Positions 7,935-17,075 of a stretch of DNA of 44,277 nt are shown in pieces. This stretch comes from an uncultured Agathobacter sp. Lineage in GTDB: Bacteria > Bacillota > Clostridia > Lachnospirales > Lachnospiraceae. A program made the position numbers and the translations under genes. Below the pieces are notes generated by a model. That model did not search any database. It was given only the letters and a program-made list of their open reading frames with translations, and was not told the DNA's origin. How positions within the stretch are numbered: position 1 is the stretch's first letter; every line of letters begins with the position of its first letter. The stretch lies in assembly GCA_945910395.1 (NCBI GenBank), contig CAMDYX010000020.1, positions 1 through 44,277 of the forward strand, in the 5' to 3' direction.

Positions 7935-7936
7935 AT

Positions 7937-8497
7937 CTAATTTCTACTATAGTTTTTTAGTGCATGTTCAATAGTTCCTTCAATTAAAAGATTTAATCGT
8001 ACAATGATCTGCTTTGGATCTTCTTTCATATCATTTTTTATCCACTCTAATACAATTGCAACAAATGCATATTTAAAAAAGTCCGCTATAAACTTTTTAT
8101 CCTCCTCCCGAACAACTAATCCAACTGCTTTTTCCTCCACCACATTATATAGAAGAGGATAAACAACTTTGTATAGGTATCGGTTTAAGGTCTCTAAGGA
8201 AACGGAATGATAAATATTTATGACAAAAGGTTTATCTTCCTTTAATATTTTAAAAATAGAAAGAAATCCCTCCTGCCAGGTGTCATATGTTTTGTTATCC
8301 TTTAACACTTTATCTGCATCCGTTAGACAAATCCATTCTACTAGGTCTGTTATATCCTGAAAATGATAATAGAATGTTTGACGATTAATATCACATCTCT
8401 TTGTAATGTCACTAATTGTAATTTTAGTCAAAGGCTTCTCCAAAAGTAATTCTTTTAAGGAAGAAGCTATTGCCTTTTTGGTTGTCAAGCTACTCAT
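7937..8497 (-). CDS. TetR/AcrR-family transcriptional regulator
   Basis: A 186-residue regulator. The N-terminal helix-turn-helix covers about residues 8-55, with TKITISDITKRCDINRQTFY and YHFQDITDLV forming the recognition helix and the conserved tail. The C-terminal domain is helical and of the type found in DhaS-like regulators; no ligand can be assigned. The ATG at 8497 is preferred, with GAGGTGG four bases upstream; a TTG codon just before it is also possible. It follows the acyltransferase gene by 9 bp and precedes ohyA, so it probably responds to fatty acids or membrane stress. That role is inferred from position. Confidence 0.85.
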   Translation of the reverse strand: MSSLTTKKAIASSLKELLLEKPLTKITISDITKRCDINRQTFYYHFQDITDLVEWICLTDADKVLKDNKTYDTWQEGFLSIFKILKEDKPFVINIYHSVSLETLNRYLYKVVYPLLYNVVEEKAVGLVVREEDKKFIADFFKYAFVAIVLEWIKNDMKEDPKQIIVRLNLLIEGTIEHALKNYSRN

Positions 8498-8506
8498 CAA
8501 ACCACC

Positions 8507-9241
8507 TCAGTTTTCTCGACCAAGTTCTTTTAATACTTCATCTATTTTATTCTGAATTTTGCCTTGCACATATGATGCCAAGTCCTGACTCTTCATATCT
8601 TTGTATTCTTCATAATAGATTGGATCAAGATAATATACATATGTGGTCACAGGTCCGAAATGCCAGCTGTTAAAAACCTTATAGGAATCAATTAACGCAA
8701 CCGGAACGATTGGCTGTTTTGACTTTAAAGCGATCTTGAAGCTTCCTGCTTTAAAGGTTGAAAGCTTGTTTTTATTGTTAAAATGATAACCGCCTTCTGG
8801 AAAAAGAATGTAAATTTTCCCATTTGAAATCTCTTCCGCAACTTCATTGATGATTGTAATCCCCTGTCTTGGATTATCAATCTCAAGTCTTTTTCCCTGA
8901 ACTAAATCAATGAATTCACGTACAAGCATGGTATGTGATTTCTTCTTGTCCATGACAAAGGAACAGGGTTTTTTATGGGTAAAAATAATTCCAAGAACAT
9001 CATATTTTCCCTGATGATTTGGAAACATAATATATCCGCCCTCTTTTGGAAGATTTTCTTCTCCATGGGAAATCGTCGTAAAATGGCCTGTCCGGTTCAT
9101 CAGATAAATGCAATGATGAACAAGCTTATAGCGTTGCTCTACCGTGTATTTTTCCGGATGATTTGCCAAATAACGCATCTTAGGAACAATAAAAGGTGCT
9201 CGCTTTAAATTCATAAAAATGACATAAAATAAATTAAACAT
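8507..9241 (-). CDS. PlsC-type 1-acyl-sn-glycerol-3-phosphate acyltransferase
   Basis: A 244-residue lysophospholipid acyltransferase of the PlsC family, which transfers a fatty acyl group to lysophosphatidic acid in phospholipid synthesis. The catalytic motif HX4D is present as NHQGKYD (about residues 75-81). The second motif is ILFPEGGYHF (about 147-156), a variant of FPEGTR, and a P-V-A-L segment follows. A short N-terminal hydrophobic stretch suggests membrane association. SD TAGGAG lies 9 bp upstream of the start. It forms a probable two-gene operon with tetR, next to oleate hydratase, giving the region a fatty-acid theme. Confidence 0.88.
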   Translation of the reverse strand: MFNLFYVIFMNLKRAPFIVPKMRYLANHPEKYTVEQRYKLVHHCIYLMNRTGHFTTISHGEENLPKEGGYIMFPNHQGKYDVLGIIFTHKKPCSFVMDKKKSHTMLVREFIDLVQGKRLEIDNPRQGITIINEVAEEISNGKIYILFPEGGYHFNNKNKLSTFKAGSFKIALKSKQPIVPVALIDSYKVFNSWHFGPVTTYVYYLDPIYYEEYKDMKSQDLASYVQGKIQNKIDEVLKELGREN

Positions 9242-9300
9242 ATCACTAATCTCCTAGATATGTATTATATAAAAAATTTCAAAAAAATACAAATATAAAC

Positions 9301-9390
9301 TCCCATTTCAGAAAAGTGTTCCTGAATGAATTTGCATATTTGATTCAGAACACACTTTCGTTTATAAAACGCGTTACGGGACTAAAGTTC
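9301..9390. repeat. Left half of 180-bp palindromic repeat (copy D)
   Basis: Matches positions 131-220 of copy B: the TCCCATTTC terminus, the GAATGAATTTGCATATTTGA arm, and a diverged centre with ACGGGACTAAA. The right half is missing, replaced by the terminator hairpin that follows. It lies between the 3' end of the LysM gene and the 5' end of the acyltransferase gene. Confidence 0.8.
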
Positions 9391-9402
9391 CTTAATAAAA
9401 GA

Positions 9403-9431
9403 GCTCCCTGTAATGGTTAGTTACACGGAGC
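9403..9431 (-). terminator. Intrinsic terminator after the LysM gene
   Basis: On the minus strand, GCTCCGTGTAA pairs with TTACAGGGAGC (one mismatch) across a 7-base loop, followed by TCTTTTATT. It lies 49 bp after the stop of the LysM gene. Confidence 0.75.
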
Positions 9432-9480
9432 AAAAGAAAATATATATGAAGAATCTGGCATAAAAAACATTCAAATCAAG

Positions 9481-9858
9481 TTACTGTAGATCCGTAGAAT
9501 AATAAGCTACAATAAGATAATCTCCACTATGAATCCGTCCGTCGGAAAGATGATTTAACTGGCAAACTTCATCGATATAAGACTGCTTATCCATATCACA
9601 TCCGGTCATATACTGATCTGCAATGCTCCAAAGAGTATCTCCGCTTTCAACCTGAATGCTGGTATAATACTTATGATATTCTAAGGATTCCTTAGAGCTT
9701 GCAAAGGCGTTGATTCCAGTGCCCAGTAAAATTGCAATTGCAATTACCATAATAACTACAAGCGCAAGGATACGGCGCTCTCTCCTGACAATCTGTGCTC
9801 TTCTATTCAGCTGCTCATTCACTTCTTTTGATAAATTCTGATTATATACTCTTCCCAT
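9481..9858 (-). CDS. LysM-domain membrane protein, YneA-like SOS cell division suppressor
   Basis: A 125-residue protein with a basic N-terminus, one transmembrane segment (about 31-49) and an extracytoplasmic LysM peptidoglycan-binding domain (about 66-118, with VESGDTLWSIADQYMTG). This matches the layout of Bacillus YneA, which delays division during the SOS response. The start is the ATG at 9858, preceded by GGAGGA; upstream codons in frame lie inside the LexA-box region and are not credible. It is divergent from lexA and its promoter carries several SOS boxes, so it should be LexA-repressed. Assignment rests on architecture and position; LysM identity alone is not specific. Confidence 0.82.
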   Translation of the reverse strand: MGRVYNQNLSKEVNEQLNRRAQIVRRERRILALVVIMVIAIAILLGTGINAFASSKESLEYHKYYTSIQVESGDTLWSIADQYMTGCDMDKQSYIDEVCQLNHLSDGRIHSGDYLIVAYYSTDLQ

Positions 9859-9876
9859 ACAAGATGTCCTCCGAAT

Positions 9877-9980
9877 CGAACAAATGTTGCGAACAAATGT
9901 TTGTTCTTTGGCTATACTATAATACACGAACAGATGTTTGTCAACAAGAAAATCGAACAAATTTTCGGAATATATGTTTG
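9877..9980. promoter_or_regulatory. Cluster of five LexA (SOS) box-like sites
   Basis: Sites matching the Gram-positive consensus CGAACRNRYGTTYG: 9877-9890 CGAACAAATGTTGC, 9890-9903 CGAACAAATGTTTG, 9927-9940 CGAACAGATGTTTG, 9954-9967 CGAACAAATTTTCG and a weaker 9967-9980 GGAATATATGTTTG. The first two share one base, as do the last two. Three flank or overlap the LysM-gene promoter; two face lexA. Confidence 0.88.
9916..9944 (-). promoter_or_regulatory. LexA-controlled sigma-A promoter of the LysM gene
   Basis: On the minus strand, TTGACA (9939-9944), a 17-base spacer and TATAGT (9916-9921). An SOS box occupies the spacer, so LexA binding would block polymerase directly. Confidence 0.8.
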
Positions 9981-10052
9981 CTTTTTATTATGTTATATGT
10001 TAGACTTAATTCATAGGATAAGAACACCTGTTTTTGAAAAGGAGGATGCTAT

Positions 10053-10667
10053 ATGGCATACGGAAAGATTACAGATAAGCAAAGAGAGATTTTAGAATAT
10101 ATGAAGGAGCAGATCTTAAGCAAAGGATATCCTCCTACCGTGCGTGATATTTGTGAGGCGGTTAATTTAAAATCGACATCTTCTGTTCATTCTCATTTGG
10201 AGACCCTTGAAAAAAACGGATATATCAGAAGAGACCCCACTAAGCCCCGCGCTATTGAGATTATAGATGAAAATTTTAATCTGACCAGACGTGAGATGGT
10301 GAATGTGCCACTTGTTGGACGTGTTGCTGCCGGTGAGCCGATTTTGGCTGTTGAGAATATTGAAAGCTATTTCCCTATTCCTGCAGAATATATGCCCAAT
10401 GCAGAATCCTTTATGCTTCGTGTTAAGGGAGAAAGTATGATCAATGCTGGAATCTTCGATGGAGATCAGATTCTTGTTCAGAAATGTGATACCGCAAGAA
10501 ATGGTGAAATGGTTGTTGCACTAGTAGATGATTCTGCAACAGTAAAGACCTTTTATAAAGAAGGTGATCATATCCGCCTGCAGCCTGAAAATGACACTAT
10601 GGAACCAATTATTGTTCCGGACTGCTCTATTTTAGGAAAAGTTTTTGGTGTATTCCGTTTCTTTTAG
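10053..10667 (+). CDS. lexA: LexA repressor
   Basis: A 204-residue SOS repressor and self-cleaving serine protease. Residues 1-70 form the winged-helix DNA-binding domain (DICEAVNLKSTSSVHSHLE recognition region). The cleavage site is Ala93-Gly94 in GRVAAGEP. The catalytic dyad is Ser128 (KGESM) and Lys165 (ATVKTF). The C-terminal ILGKVFGVFRFF is typical. SD AAGGAGG precedes the start. RecA-stimulated cleavage would relieve repression of lexA itself and of the divergent LysM gene, whose shared 194-bp intergenic region holds five SOS-box-like sites. Confidence 0.96.
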   Translation: MAYGKITDKQREILEYMKEQILSKGYPPTVRDICEAVNLKSTSSVHSHLETLEKNGYIRRDPTKPRAIEIIDENFNLTRREMVNVPLVGRVAAGEPILAVENIESYFPIPAEYMPNAESFMLRVKGESMINAGIFDGDQILVQKCDTARNGEMVVALVDDSATVKTFYKEGDHIRLQPENDTMEPIIVPDCSILGKVFGVFRFF

Positions 10668-10694
10668 TTTTTGATTTTAATTTATTGACCATCA

Positions 10695-10732
10695 AAAAAC
10701 AGAGGGGAAGTATTATATTCTCCTCTGTTTTT
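10695..10732. terminator. Bidirectional intrinsic terminator
   Basis: AAAAACAGAGGGGAA pairs with TTCTCCTCTGTTTTT (one wobble) between lexA (+) and the arsenic-type operon (-). A and T runs flank the stem on both sides. Confidence 0.85.
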
Positions 10733-10740
10733 CCTATTTA

Positions 10741-10893
10741 CTATGACAATTTCTGCTTTAAACAAATGATGTTTTCTTCAATTTTTCTAATAGTCTCCTC
10801 AAATACTTCATCGCTTTGTCCGGAATTGTGTACACAGACAAATGCAACTTTTGGTTTTGCTGCACACTTAATTTTATAACAGCCTTTATTCAT
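10741..10893 (-). pseudogene. Internally deleted arsenate reductase (arsC, LMW-PTP type) remnant
   Basis: A 50-codon open frame with a good ribosome binding site (GGGGGA) encodes the start of a thioredoxin-coupled arsenate reductase (KPKVAFVCVHNSG) fused in frame to what looks like its C-terminal end (SDEVFEETIRKIEEN). The middle of about 80-90 residues is missing. The junction falls in the CX5R phosphate loop, where HNSCRS has become HNSGQS, so the catalytic Cys and Arg are gone. It cannot be an active reductase; whether the peptide is made is unknown. It is the last gene after arsR, the permease and the thioredoxin-like gene. Confidence 0.75.
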
Positions 10894-10982
10894 TATAATT
10901 TCCCCCAAAATTTTTTGGCTTTATTCAAACATTTTTTTAGTCTGGTTAGCAATCAAAGTGTCCTCAAAATACTCCTGTCCCT

Positions 10983-11384
10983 TTAGTAACCAAGTTTATG
11001 CAATAACTTTTCTACATCTGCTACCTTCAGTACCTTTCCCATAGAAACAACTTCCTCATTGACAACTAGCTCTGGCATGCTTATAACACCATATTCCATG
11101 ACTTTCTCCAGATCAGTAATGTATTCCACTTCTACGGGCAGACCTGCATTTTTTACTGCTTCTTTTGTATTCTCGTATAACTCATGACAGGACTTGCAAC
11201 CCATGCCAAGTACCTTGATACTTACTAAAGAACCGCCCACATCATTACAGCAGCAATTTTCTTCAGACGCAGAGTTACTTCCACAACAGCAACAGTTTTC
11301 TTCTTTTGTTTCCTCTACAGGTGCATTACACGCACAGGTAGGTTTCTGTTCTTCCTTTTTCTTCCCAAAATTGAATAATCCCAT
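10983..11384 (-). CDS. Cysteine-rich thioredoxin-like (redox-active disulfide) protein
   Basis: A 133-residue protein. The C-terminal half (about 53-133) is a small thioredoxin/glutaredoxin-fold domain of the TM0996/MTH895 type. Its redox motif is CKSC (Cys63 and Cys66) in VLGMGCKSCHELYENTKEAV, and Met103-Pro104 is at the cis-proline position. The N-terminal 50 residues are low-complexity and hold nine cysteines in clusters: CAC, CCCC and CCC, separated by acidic linkers. Such clusters suggest soft-metal or arsenite binding. It is preceded by AGGAGG, 12 bp after the permease gene. Role inferred: electron donor or metalloid chaperone for the neighbouring permease or the lost reductase. Confidence 0.82.
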   Translation of the reverse strand: MGLFNFGKKKEEQKPTCACNAPVEETKEENCCCCGSNSASEENCCCNDVGGSLVSIKVLGMGCKSCHELYENTKEAVKNAGLPVEVEYITDLEKVMEYGVISMPELVVNEEVVSMGKVLKVADVEKLLHKLGY

Positions 11385-11396
11385 TTTTTTATCCTC

Positions 11397-12404
11397 CTAT
11401 ATTAATAAATTTTGAAACGTATTAAAGAAATAACCAACAATGATAATTCCAATTGTGCAAATCGCAATAAATATTCCTAACAGCTTCGGTTTCACAGCTT
11501 TCTTTAACATAATCAGCGAAGGTAGAGAAAGTGTGGTAACACCCATCATAAAGGAAAGCACAACACCTAGTCTTGCACCTTTCGCAAGCAAAGCTTCCGC
11601 TATCGGAATACATCCAAATATATCTGCATATATTGGCACTCCGGCAATCGTGGCAATAAAAACTCCAAATGGATTGCCTGTACCTAATACCTTTACAATA
11701 ATGTCCTCCGGTATCCAATTATGAATAACTGCACCTATGGCAACACCAACAAGCACATAGGCGGCCACCTTTTTTGCAGTTAAAACAACCTGTTCCCATG
11801 CATATTTCAGACGTTCTTTTTTTGTAAGTTCTTCCTGCGGTATGTCTATGGATTTACTATTCCGGATAAATTCCTCCACCTGATTTTCTAAATGCATTTT
11901 TTCGATTAAAGTTCCGCCTGCAACCGCAATAACAAGACCGACAACCACATACACAATAGCTACTTTCCATCCAAAAATACTCATAAGGAGCACAAGAGAA
12001 CCTAAATCCACCATAGGGGATGATATGAGAAATGAAAATGTAACACCTAAAGGAAGTCCTGCACTGGTAAACCCAATAAATAATGGTATTGATGAACAAG
12101 AGCAGAACGGAGTTACAGTTCCAAGAAGAGCAGCTATAATATTTGCCCATATTCCTTTAAATCTCCCTAATATTTTCTTGGTTCTCTCGGGAGGAAAATA
12201 ACTTTGAATATAGGAAATTATCAAAATCAGGAATCCAAGCAGTACCATGATTTTGATGGTATCATAGATAAAAAACTGTATACTTCCCCCAACTTTGTTA
12301 CTTGTATCTAGCCCGGCTGCTTCCAGCCTACTGCTAATGAGTCTATTCAGCCATTTCATTCCTAAAACTTCATTCTGGAAAAAATCCCAAATATTTTTTA
12401 GCAT
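11397..12404 (-). CDS. ArsP-like permease (DUF318/UPF0718 family)
   Basis: A 335-residue polytopic membrane protein, with about 8 hydrophobic segments in two halves (about 50-66, 84-107, 115-140, 150-172 and from 215 on). The family signature TPFCSCSSIPLF is at about 98-109, with adjacent cysteines conserved in ArsP, which exports trivalent organoarsenicals. A second conserved segment is GVPIYADIFGCIPIAEALL. The start is the ATG at 12404, preceded by AAAGGAAG; longer forms lack support. It lies between arsR and the cysteine-rich thioredoxin-like gene, matching arsenic-type operons. Transport of arsenicals is inferred from family and context; other soft-metal substrates are possible. Confidence 0.82.
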   Translation of the reverse strand: MLKNIWDFFQNEVLGMKWLNRLISSRLEAAGLDTSNKVGGSIQFFIYDTIKIMVLLGFLILIISYIQSYFPPERTKKILGRFKGIWANIIAALLGTVTPFCSCSSIPLFIGFTSAGLPLGVTFSFLISSPMVDLGSLVLLMSIFGWKVAIVYVVVGLVIAVAGGTLIEKMHLENQVEEFIRNSKSIDIPQEELTKKERLKYAWEQVVLTAKKVAAYVLVGVAIGAVIHNWIPEDIIVKVLGTGNPFGVFIATIAGVPIYADIFGCIPIAEALLAKGARLGVVLSFMMGVTTLSLPSLIMLKKAVKPKLLGIFIAICTIGIIIVGYFFNTFQNLLI

Positions 12405-12502
12405 GATAGTCTTCCTTTCACATTTAAAAATTGAAATATATCTATGTTTTATACAAAATAGTAGTCGTGCAAATTTACACGACCTTTGCATTGATTTCAG
12501 CC

Positions 12503-12814
12503 TTATTTACACAATTCATTTATACAAATCCCCGTTTGTGTATTTTTATTTAATTCATCTAAATATTGCCTTGCAGCTTCTATTCCCTCTTTTGAAATAG
12601 AATAGTGCATCCATTTGCCTTCTTTTCTTCCGACCACAATTCCTGAATCACATAAAATTTTCATGTGATGCGATAATGTCGGCTGGGTAATCTGCATTTC
12701 TTCTAGAAGACTGCAAGCACACCGCTCTCCATCTTTTAAAAGATCTAAAATCTGTAACCGGTTTTCATCACAAAACGCCTTAAATATAGATGCAATTTGT
12801 TTGTTTTCCATCAT
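12503..12814 (-). CDS. arsR: ArsR/SmtB-family metalloregulator
   Basis: A 103-residue winged-helix repressor. The helix-turn-helix covers about residues 28-60 (EMQITQPTLSHHMKILCDSG). The metal-sensing motif of the alpha-3 type is present as CACSLLEEM (two cysteines, compare ELCVCDL in ArsR), and a further cysteine (KILCDSG) plus a C-terminal CINELCK could contribute. The wing is KEGKWMHYSI. The start is the ATG at 12814 with GAGG upstream. First gene of the operon; a sigma-A promoter with an imperfect dyad over its -10 lies upstream. A gap of 98 bp separates it from the permease. Confidence 0.88.
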   Translation of the reverse strand: MMENKQIASIFKAFCDENRLQILDLLKDGERCACSLLEEMQITQPTLSHHMKILCDSGIVVGRKEGKWMHYSISKEGIEAARQYLDELNKNTQTGICINELCK

Positions 12815-12849
12815 CGTAAACCTCATATCGAATTTTATCTATATATTGT

Positions 12850-12878
12850 ATAATATTTTACATATAGAAAAATGTCAA
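12850..12878 (-). promoter_or_regulatory. Sigma-A promoter and candidate ArsR operator
   Basis: On the minus strand, TTGACA (12873-12878), a 17-base spacer and TATTAT (12850-12855). An imperfect dyad with half-sites ATATGTA and TACAATAT spans the -10 element (about 12843-12865), the expected place for an ArsR operator. Confidence 0.7.
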
Positions 12879-12895
12879 TATGTCATTCAAAAAAA

Positions 12896-12924
12896 GCTCT
12901 CTACTCTTTTTAAGAATAGAGAAC
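12896..12924 (-). terminator. Intrinsic terminator after rsfS
   Basis: On the minus strand, GTTCTCTATTCT pairs with AGAGTAGAGAGC through two G-T wobbles, followed by a run of seven T. It lies 16 bp after the rsfS stop and closes the long ribosome-biogenesis operon. Confidence 0.82.
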
Positions 12925-12939
12925 TTAGTTTCATTCATC

Positions 12940-13287
12940 TTAGGCAATTTCATCTGTAATCTCTTTTCCATCTCTCCAGATTCGCTCCAAATCATAGAAC
13001 AGACGATCTTCCTTCGAGAATAGATGAACGATAATGTCCTGATAATCCATCAATATCCATGTGGAATTGCGGTTTCCTTCAATCTGCTTTGCATGAACAC
13101 CTGCTTTATACAAAGCTTCATCAACGGCATCCTGCATTGCTCCAAGCTGATTGGAATTCGATCCGCTTGCAATAACAAAATAGTCTGCAATTGTAGAAAT
13201 CTCATGGATATCTATGATACGGACATCTTCTGCCTTTTTATCCTTTAATGCATCTACTGCTAATTTAACAAGTTCTAACGTTTCCAT
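12940..13287 (-). CDS. rsfS: Ribosomal silencing factor RsfS
   Basis: A 115-residue RsfS/YbeB/Iojap protein that binds L14 on the 50S subunit and blocks subunit joining when nutrients are low. Family motifs DIHEISTIADYFVIASGSNS, EGNRNSTWILMDYQDIIVH and FYDLERIW are present and length is normal. It follows yqeK by 2 bp and is the last gene of the operon, just before a terminator. In many Clostridia an LCP-family gene separates yqeK and rsfS; none is present here. Confidence 0.94.
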   Translation of the reverse strand: METLELVKLAVDALKDKKAEDVRIIDIHEISTIADYFVIASGSNSNQLGAMQDAVDEALYKAGVHAKQIEGNRNSTWILMDYQDIIVHLFSKEDRLFYDLERIWRDGKEITDEIA

Positions 13288-13289
13288 TT

Positions 13290-13865
13290 TTACTCCTTTT
13301 CATACGGTTTATAGCATTCATAGGTCAACTGAGTTGCAGGATCGATACTTCCCTTCCTTCCATCTAGATAGAAAAGTGTATCATGTAAGATTTTTGCCAC
13401 GCATTGATTGATGTCTGAAAAAGCAAGCCGTCGAATCTCTTCCAGATTCGGAGCTTTATCCCGTTTCGGTTCAATGTAATCTGCTACAAAAACAATTTTA
13501 TCCAGCAAACTCATATTTGGTTCACCGGTAGTATGAACCTTTATGGCATGCAATATCTCAGGATCGGAAATTTCATACTTTTTTTCTGCAAACAGCGCGC
13601 CTAATTTGGCGTGCAGCAACGTAGGATTTTCATACTCCACCTTTGATATCAAAATATGATGTTCTTCGCATAAATCAATCTTTTCATTGTTTGGAACACA
13701 TTTTGCACAATCGTGAAGCAGTCCTGCCAGCATAGCCTTTTCGATATTGTACTCATTGGCCATTGCAAGGCATCCGGCGGTGTACATGACACCTTTGGTA
13801 TGCTCATAACGCTCCTTATCCAGTTCTTTTTTTAACTTTTTGCGTATTTCTTGAATTTCCATCAT
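13290..13865 (-). CDS. yqeK: YqeK HD-domain symmetrical Ap4A hydrolase
   Basis: A 191-residue HD-superfamily metal-dependent hydrolase; the family cleaves diadenosine tetraphosphate symmetrically to ADP. Metal ligands are visible in YEHTKGVMYTA (His), LLHDCAKC (HD, about residues 50-51), LLHAKLGA (His) and ILHAIKVHTTGEP (His). The Asp of KIVFVADYIEP completes the site. The start overlaps the nadD stop by 4 bp (ATGA), indicating translational coupling. The nadD-yqeK-rsfS order is conserved in Firmicutes. Confidence 0.93.
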   Translation of the reverse strand: MMEIQEIRKKLKKELDKERYEHTKGVMYTAGCLAMANEYNIEKAMLAGLLHDCAKCVPNNEKIDLCEEHHILISKVEYENPTLLHAKLGALFAEKKYEISDPEILHAIKVHTTGEPNMSLLDKIVFVADYIEPKRDKAPNLEEIRRLAFSDINQCVAKILHDTLFYLDGRKGSIDPATQLTYECYKPYEKE

Positions 13866-14467
13866 GCACCTCGGTAAAGCTGATGTTCCTTAATGTAAGA
13901 AAGAACATTCTTTGGTATATATTCCGATACATTTTCGCCCTTTTTTATCCAATCACGCAGCTTTCGGGAAGAAATATCGTATTTCTCACAGGAAACGATG
14001 CGTATATCTGCCGGGAAAAGACATTTGATCTGTCCGATTTTGCCTGACAGGTCTTCATAAGAAAATTCATCCCGGTTTACAACCAGAATGGTTGCTAATT
14101 GGCAGATGATTTCCGGATGATACCACTGGTCAAAATAATCCAAGGAATCGGCTCCCATGATAAAATAGAAATCATCGTTGGGATAAGCTTCTGATAGTTT
14201 TTGCAGGGTCCGATAGGTATAGCTTCGTTCCTCGCTGTCCACCTCGAGAGAGGAGGCTTCCAGATCCTTTGTGCCTTCTAGGGCAATTTGAACCATTGTA
14301 AGGCGAATATCCGCAGGCGTCATTTCCGTTTCGGATTTGTTGGGTGAATGGCCGGCGGGCATAAATATAATTTTATCCAGCTCATACTCCTTTAGCACCT
14401 GCTTTGCCATATGAAGATGTCCGTTGTGAATCGGGTCGAAGGACCCGCCAAGTATGCCGATTTTCAT
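13862..14467 (-). CDS. nadD: Nicotinate-nucleotide adenylyltransferase
   Basis: A 201-residue nucleotidyltransferase that adenylylates nicotinate mononucleotide to deamido-NAD in NAD biosynthesis. The N-terminal GGSFDPIHNGHLHMA (residues 7-21) carries the HxGH signature. FYFIMGADSLDYFDQWY contacts substrate. The C-terminal ISSRKLRDWI corresponds to the ISSTxIR motif. It starts 3 bp after yhbY and overlaps yqeK by 4 bp. Confidence 0.95.
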   Translation of the reverse strand: MKIGILGGSFDPIHNGHLHMAKQVLKEYELDKIIFMPAGHSPNKSETEMTPADIRLTMVQIALEGTKDLEASSLEVDSEERSYTYRTLQKLSEAYPNDDFYFIMGADSLDYFDQWYHPEIICQLATILVVNRDEFSYEDLSGKIGQIKCLFPADIRIVSCEKYDISSRKLRDWIKKGENVSEYIPKNVLSYIKEHQLYRGA

Positions 14468-14470
14468 ATC

Positions 14471-14761
14471 TTATTCCGGAAGCTTGATCTTAGGATTCTT
14501 TTTTGCAGGGCGATAGAAAATCATTTTCTTTCCAATGACCTTTACAACGGTTGAATGGGTGCGCTCTGCAATTACATTTGCAATTTCCTTCGGATCATCT
14601 AAGCAGTTCTTTAAAACTGAAACCTTAATTAATTCCCTTTTTTCCAGGGCTGCGTCCAAAGCTTCTATGATTTCCGGTGTAAGGGACGCTTTTCCTATCT
14701 GAAAAATCGGGTCCATGGTACTTGCTAATGAACCTAAATAAGCACGTTGTTTGCTATTCAT
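14471..14761 (-). CDS. yhbY: YhbY-family RNA-binding protein
   Basis: A 96-residue CRS1-YhbY domain protein associated with 50S subunit assembly. Features: MNSKQRAYLGSLASTMDPIF at the start, GKASLTPEIIEALDAALEKR, the family GxxG loop region around ELIKVSVLKNC, and VVKVIGKKMIFYRP. It lies between obgE (12 bp) and nadD (3 bp), its usual place in Clostridia. Confidence 0.93.
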   Translation of the reverse strand: MNSKQRAYLGSLASTMDPIFQIGKASLTPEIIEALDAALEKRELIKVSVLKNCLDDPKEIANVIAERTHSTVVKVIGKKMIFYRPAKKNPKIKLPE

Positions 14762-14773
14762 AGTATTCTCCTG

Positions 14774-16418
<1,645 letters not shown>

Positions 16419-16421
16419 GCT

Positions 16422-16751
16422 TTACACCTCCTTGAAATCTAGAATGAAATACTCATTCCCATAGTCATTTTGAATTCCCTGTAAGCCCAAAATCATGGAA
16501 TCCAGTAACAGAACAGTATCATGAGTAGCCTCCTCCTGTAACCGGAAGTCGATCATGCCACTCTCTTCCTCGGAATCGATCAAAAATGTGTTGCTTGTGA
16601 ATGCATCAATGGAATTAATGGTATTAATTACAAGAGATGAAACACCGGCACAGATAATATCGCTTCCGCTCTCTGCATATCCGGAATGCCCGATGCAGAA
16701 AAAACCTGTAATCTGCTTTTCCTGATTCTGGTAAATCGTTATATGGATCAT
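16422..16751 (-). CDS. prp: Ribosomal-processing cysteine protease Prp
   Basis: A 109-residue protease that cleaves the N-terminal extension of L27. The catalytic dyad is visible as His22 (IGHSGYAESG) and Cys34 (DIICAGVSSL). Length and both motifs match Staphylococcus Prp. It sits between rplU and rpmA, the diagnostic order, and its substrate motif is present in the adjacent L27. Confidence 0.94.
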   Translation of the reverse strand: MIHITIYQNQEKQITGFFCIGHSGYAESGSDIICAGVSSLVINTINSIDAFTSNTFLIDSEEESGMIDFRLQEEATHDTVLLLDSMILGLQGIQNDYGNEYFILDFKEV

Positions 16752-16766
16752 AACAATTCCTATCGA

Positions 16767-17075
16767 TTACGCGTTGATCTTTTCAATCTTAACCTGAGTG
16801 AACGCCTGTCTGTGGCCGTTCTTTTTGTGATATCCAGTCTTTCTCTTGTACTTGTAAACGATAACCTTTTTGCCTCTGCCTTCTTTTACTACAGAAGCTT
16901 CAACGGTTGCTCCGGCTACTACTGGATCACCAACCTTAATCTCATCACCTGATACTGCTAAAACCTGATCAAAAGTAACCTTCTCACCAGCTGCAGTTCC
17001 AAGCTTCTCAATGGTAATGATATCGCCTTCAGATACTTTGTACTGTTTACCACCTGTTGCTATGATTGCGTACAT
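16767..17075 (-). CDS. rplU: Ribosomal protein L21
   Basis: A 102-residue 50S ribosomal protein. It begins [18 protein letters not shown] and ends with the RNA-binding [19 protein letters not shown] region. The strong SD AGGAGGTG precedes the start. First gene of the rplU-prp-rpmA unit, with its own promoter inside the end of rng and a structured leader of about 85 bases. Confidence 0.97.
   Translation of the reverse strand: MYAIIATGGKQYKVSEGDIITIEKLGTAAGEKVTFDQVLAVSGDEIKVGDPVVAGATVEASVVKEGRGKKVIVYKYKRKTGYHKKNGHRQAFTQVKIEKINA

Noticed and set aside
10894-10982. Small coding remnant between arsC remnant and thioredoxin-like gene
   Set aside because: A short minus-strand frame (GQEYFEDTLIANQTKKMFE) is open but lacks a start and a recognised family; it is too short to call.
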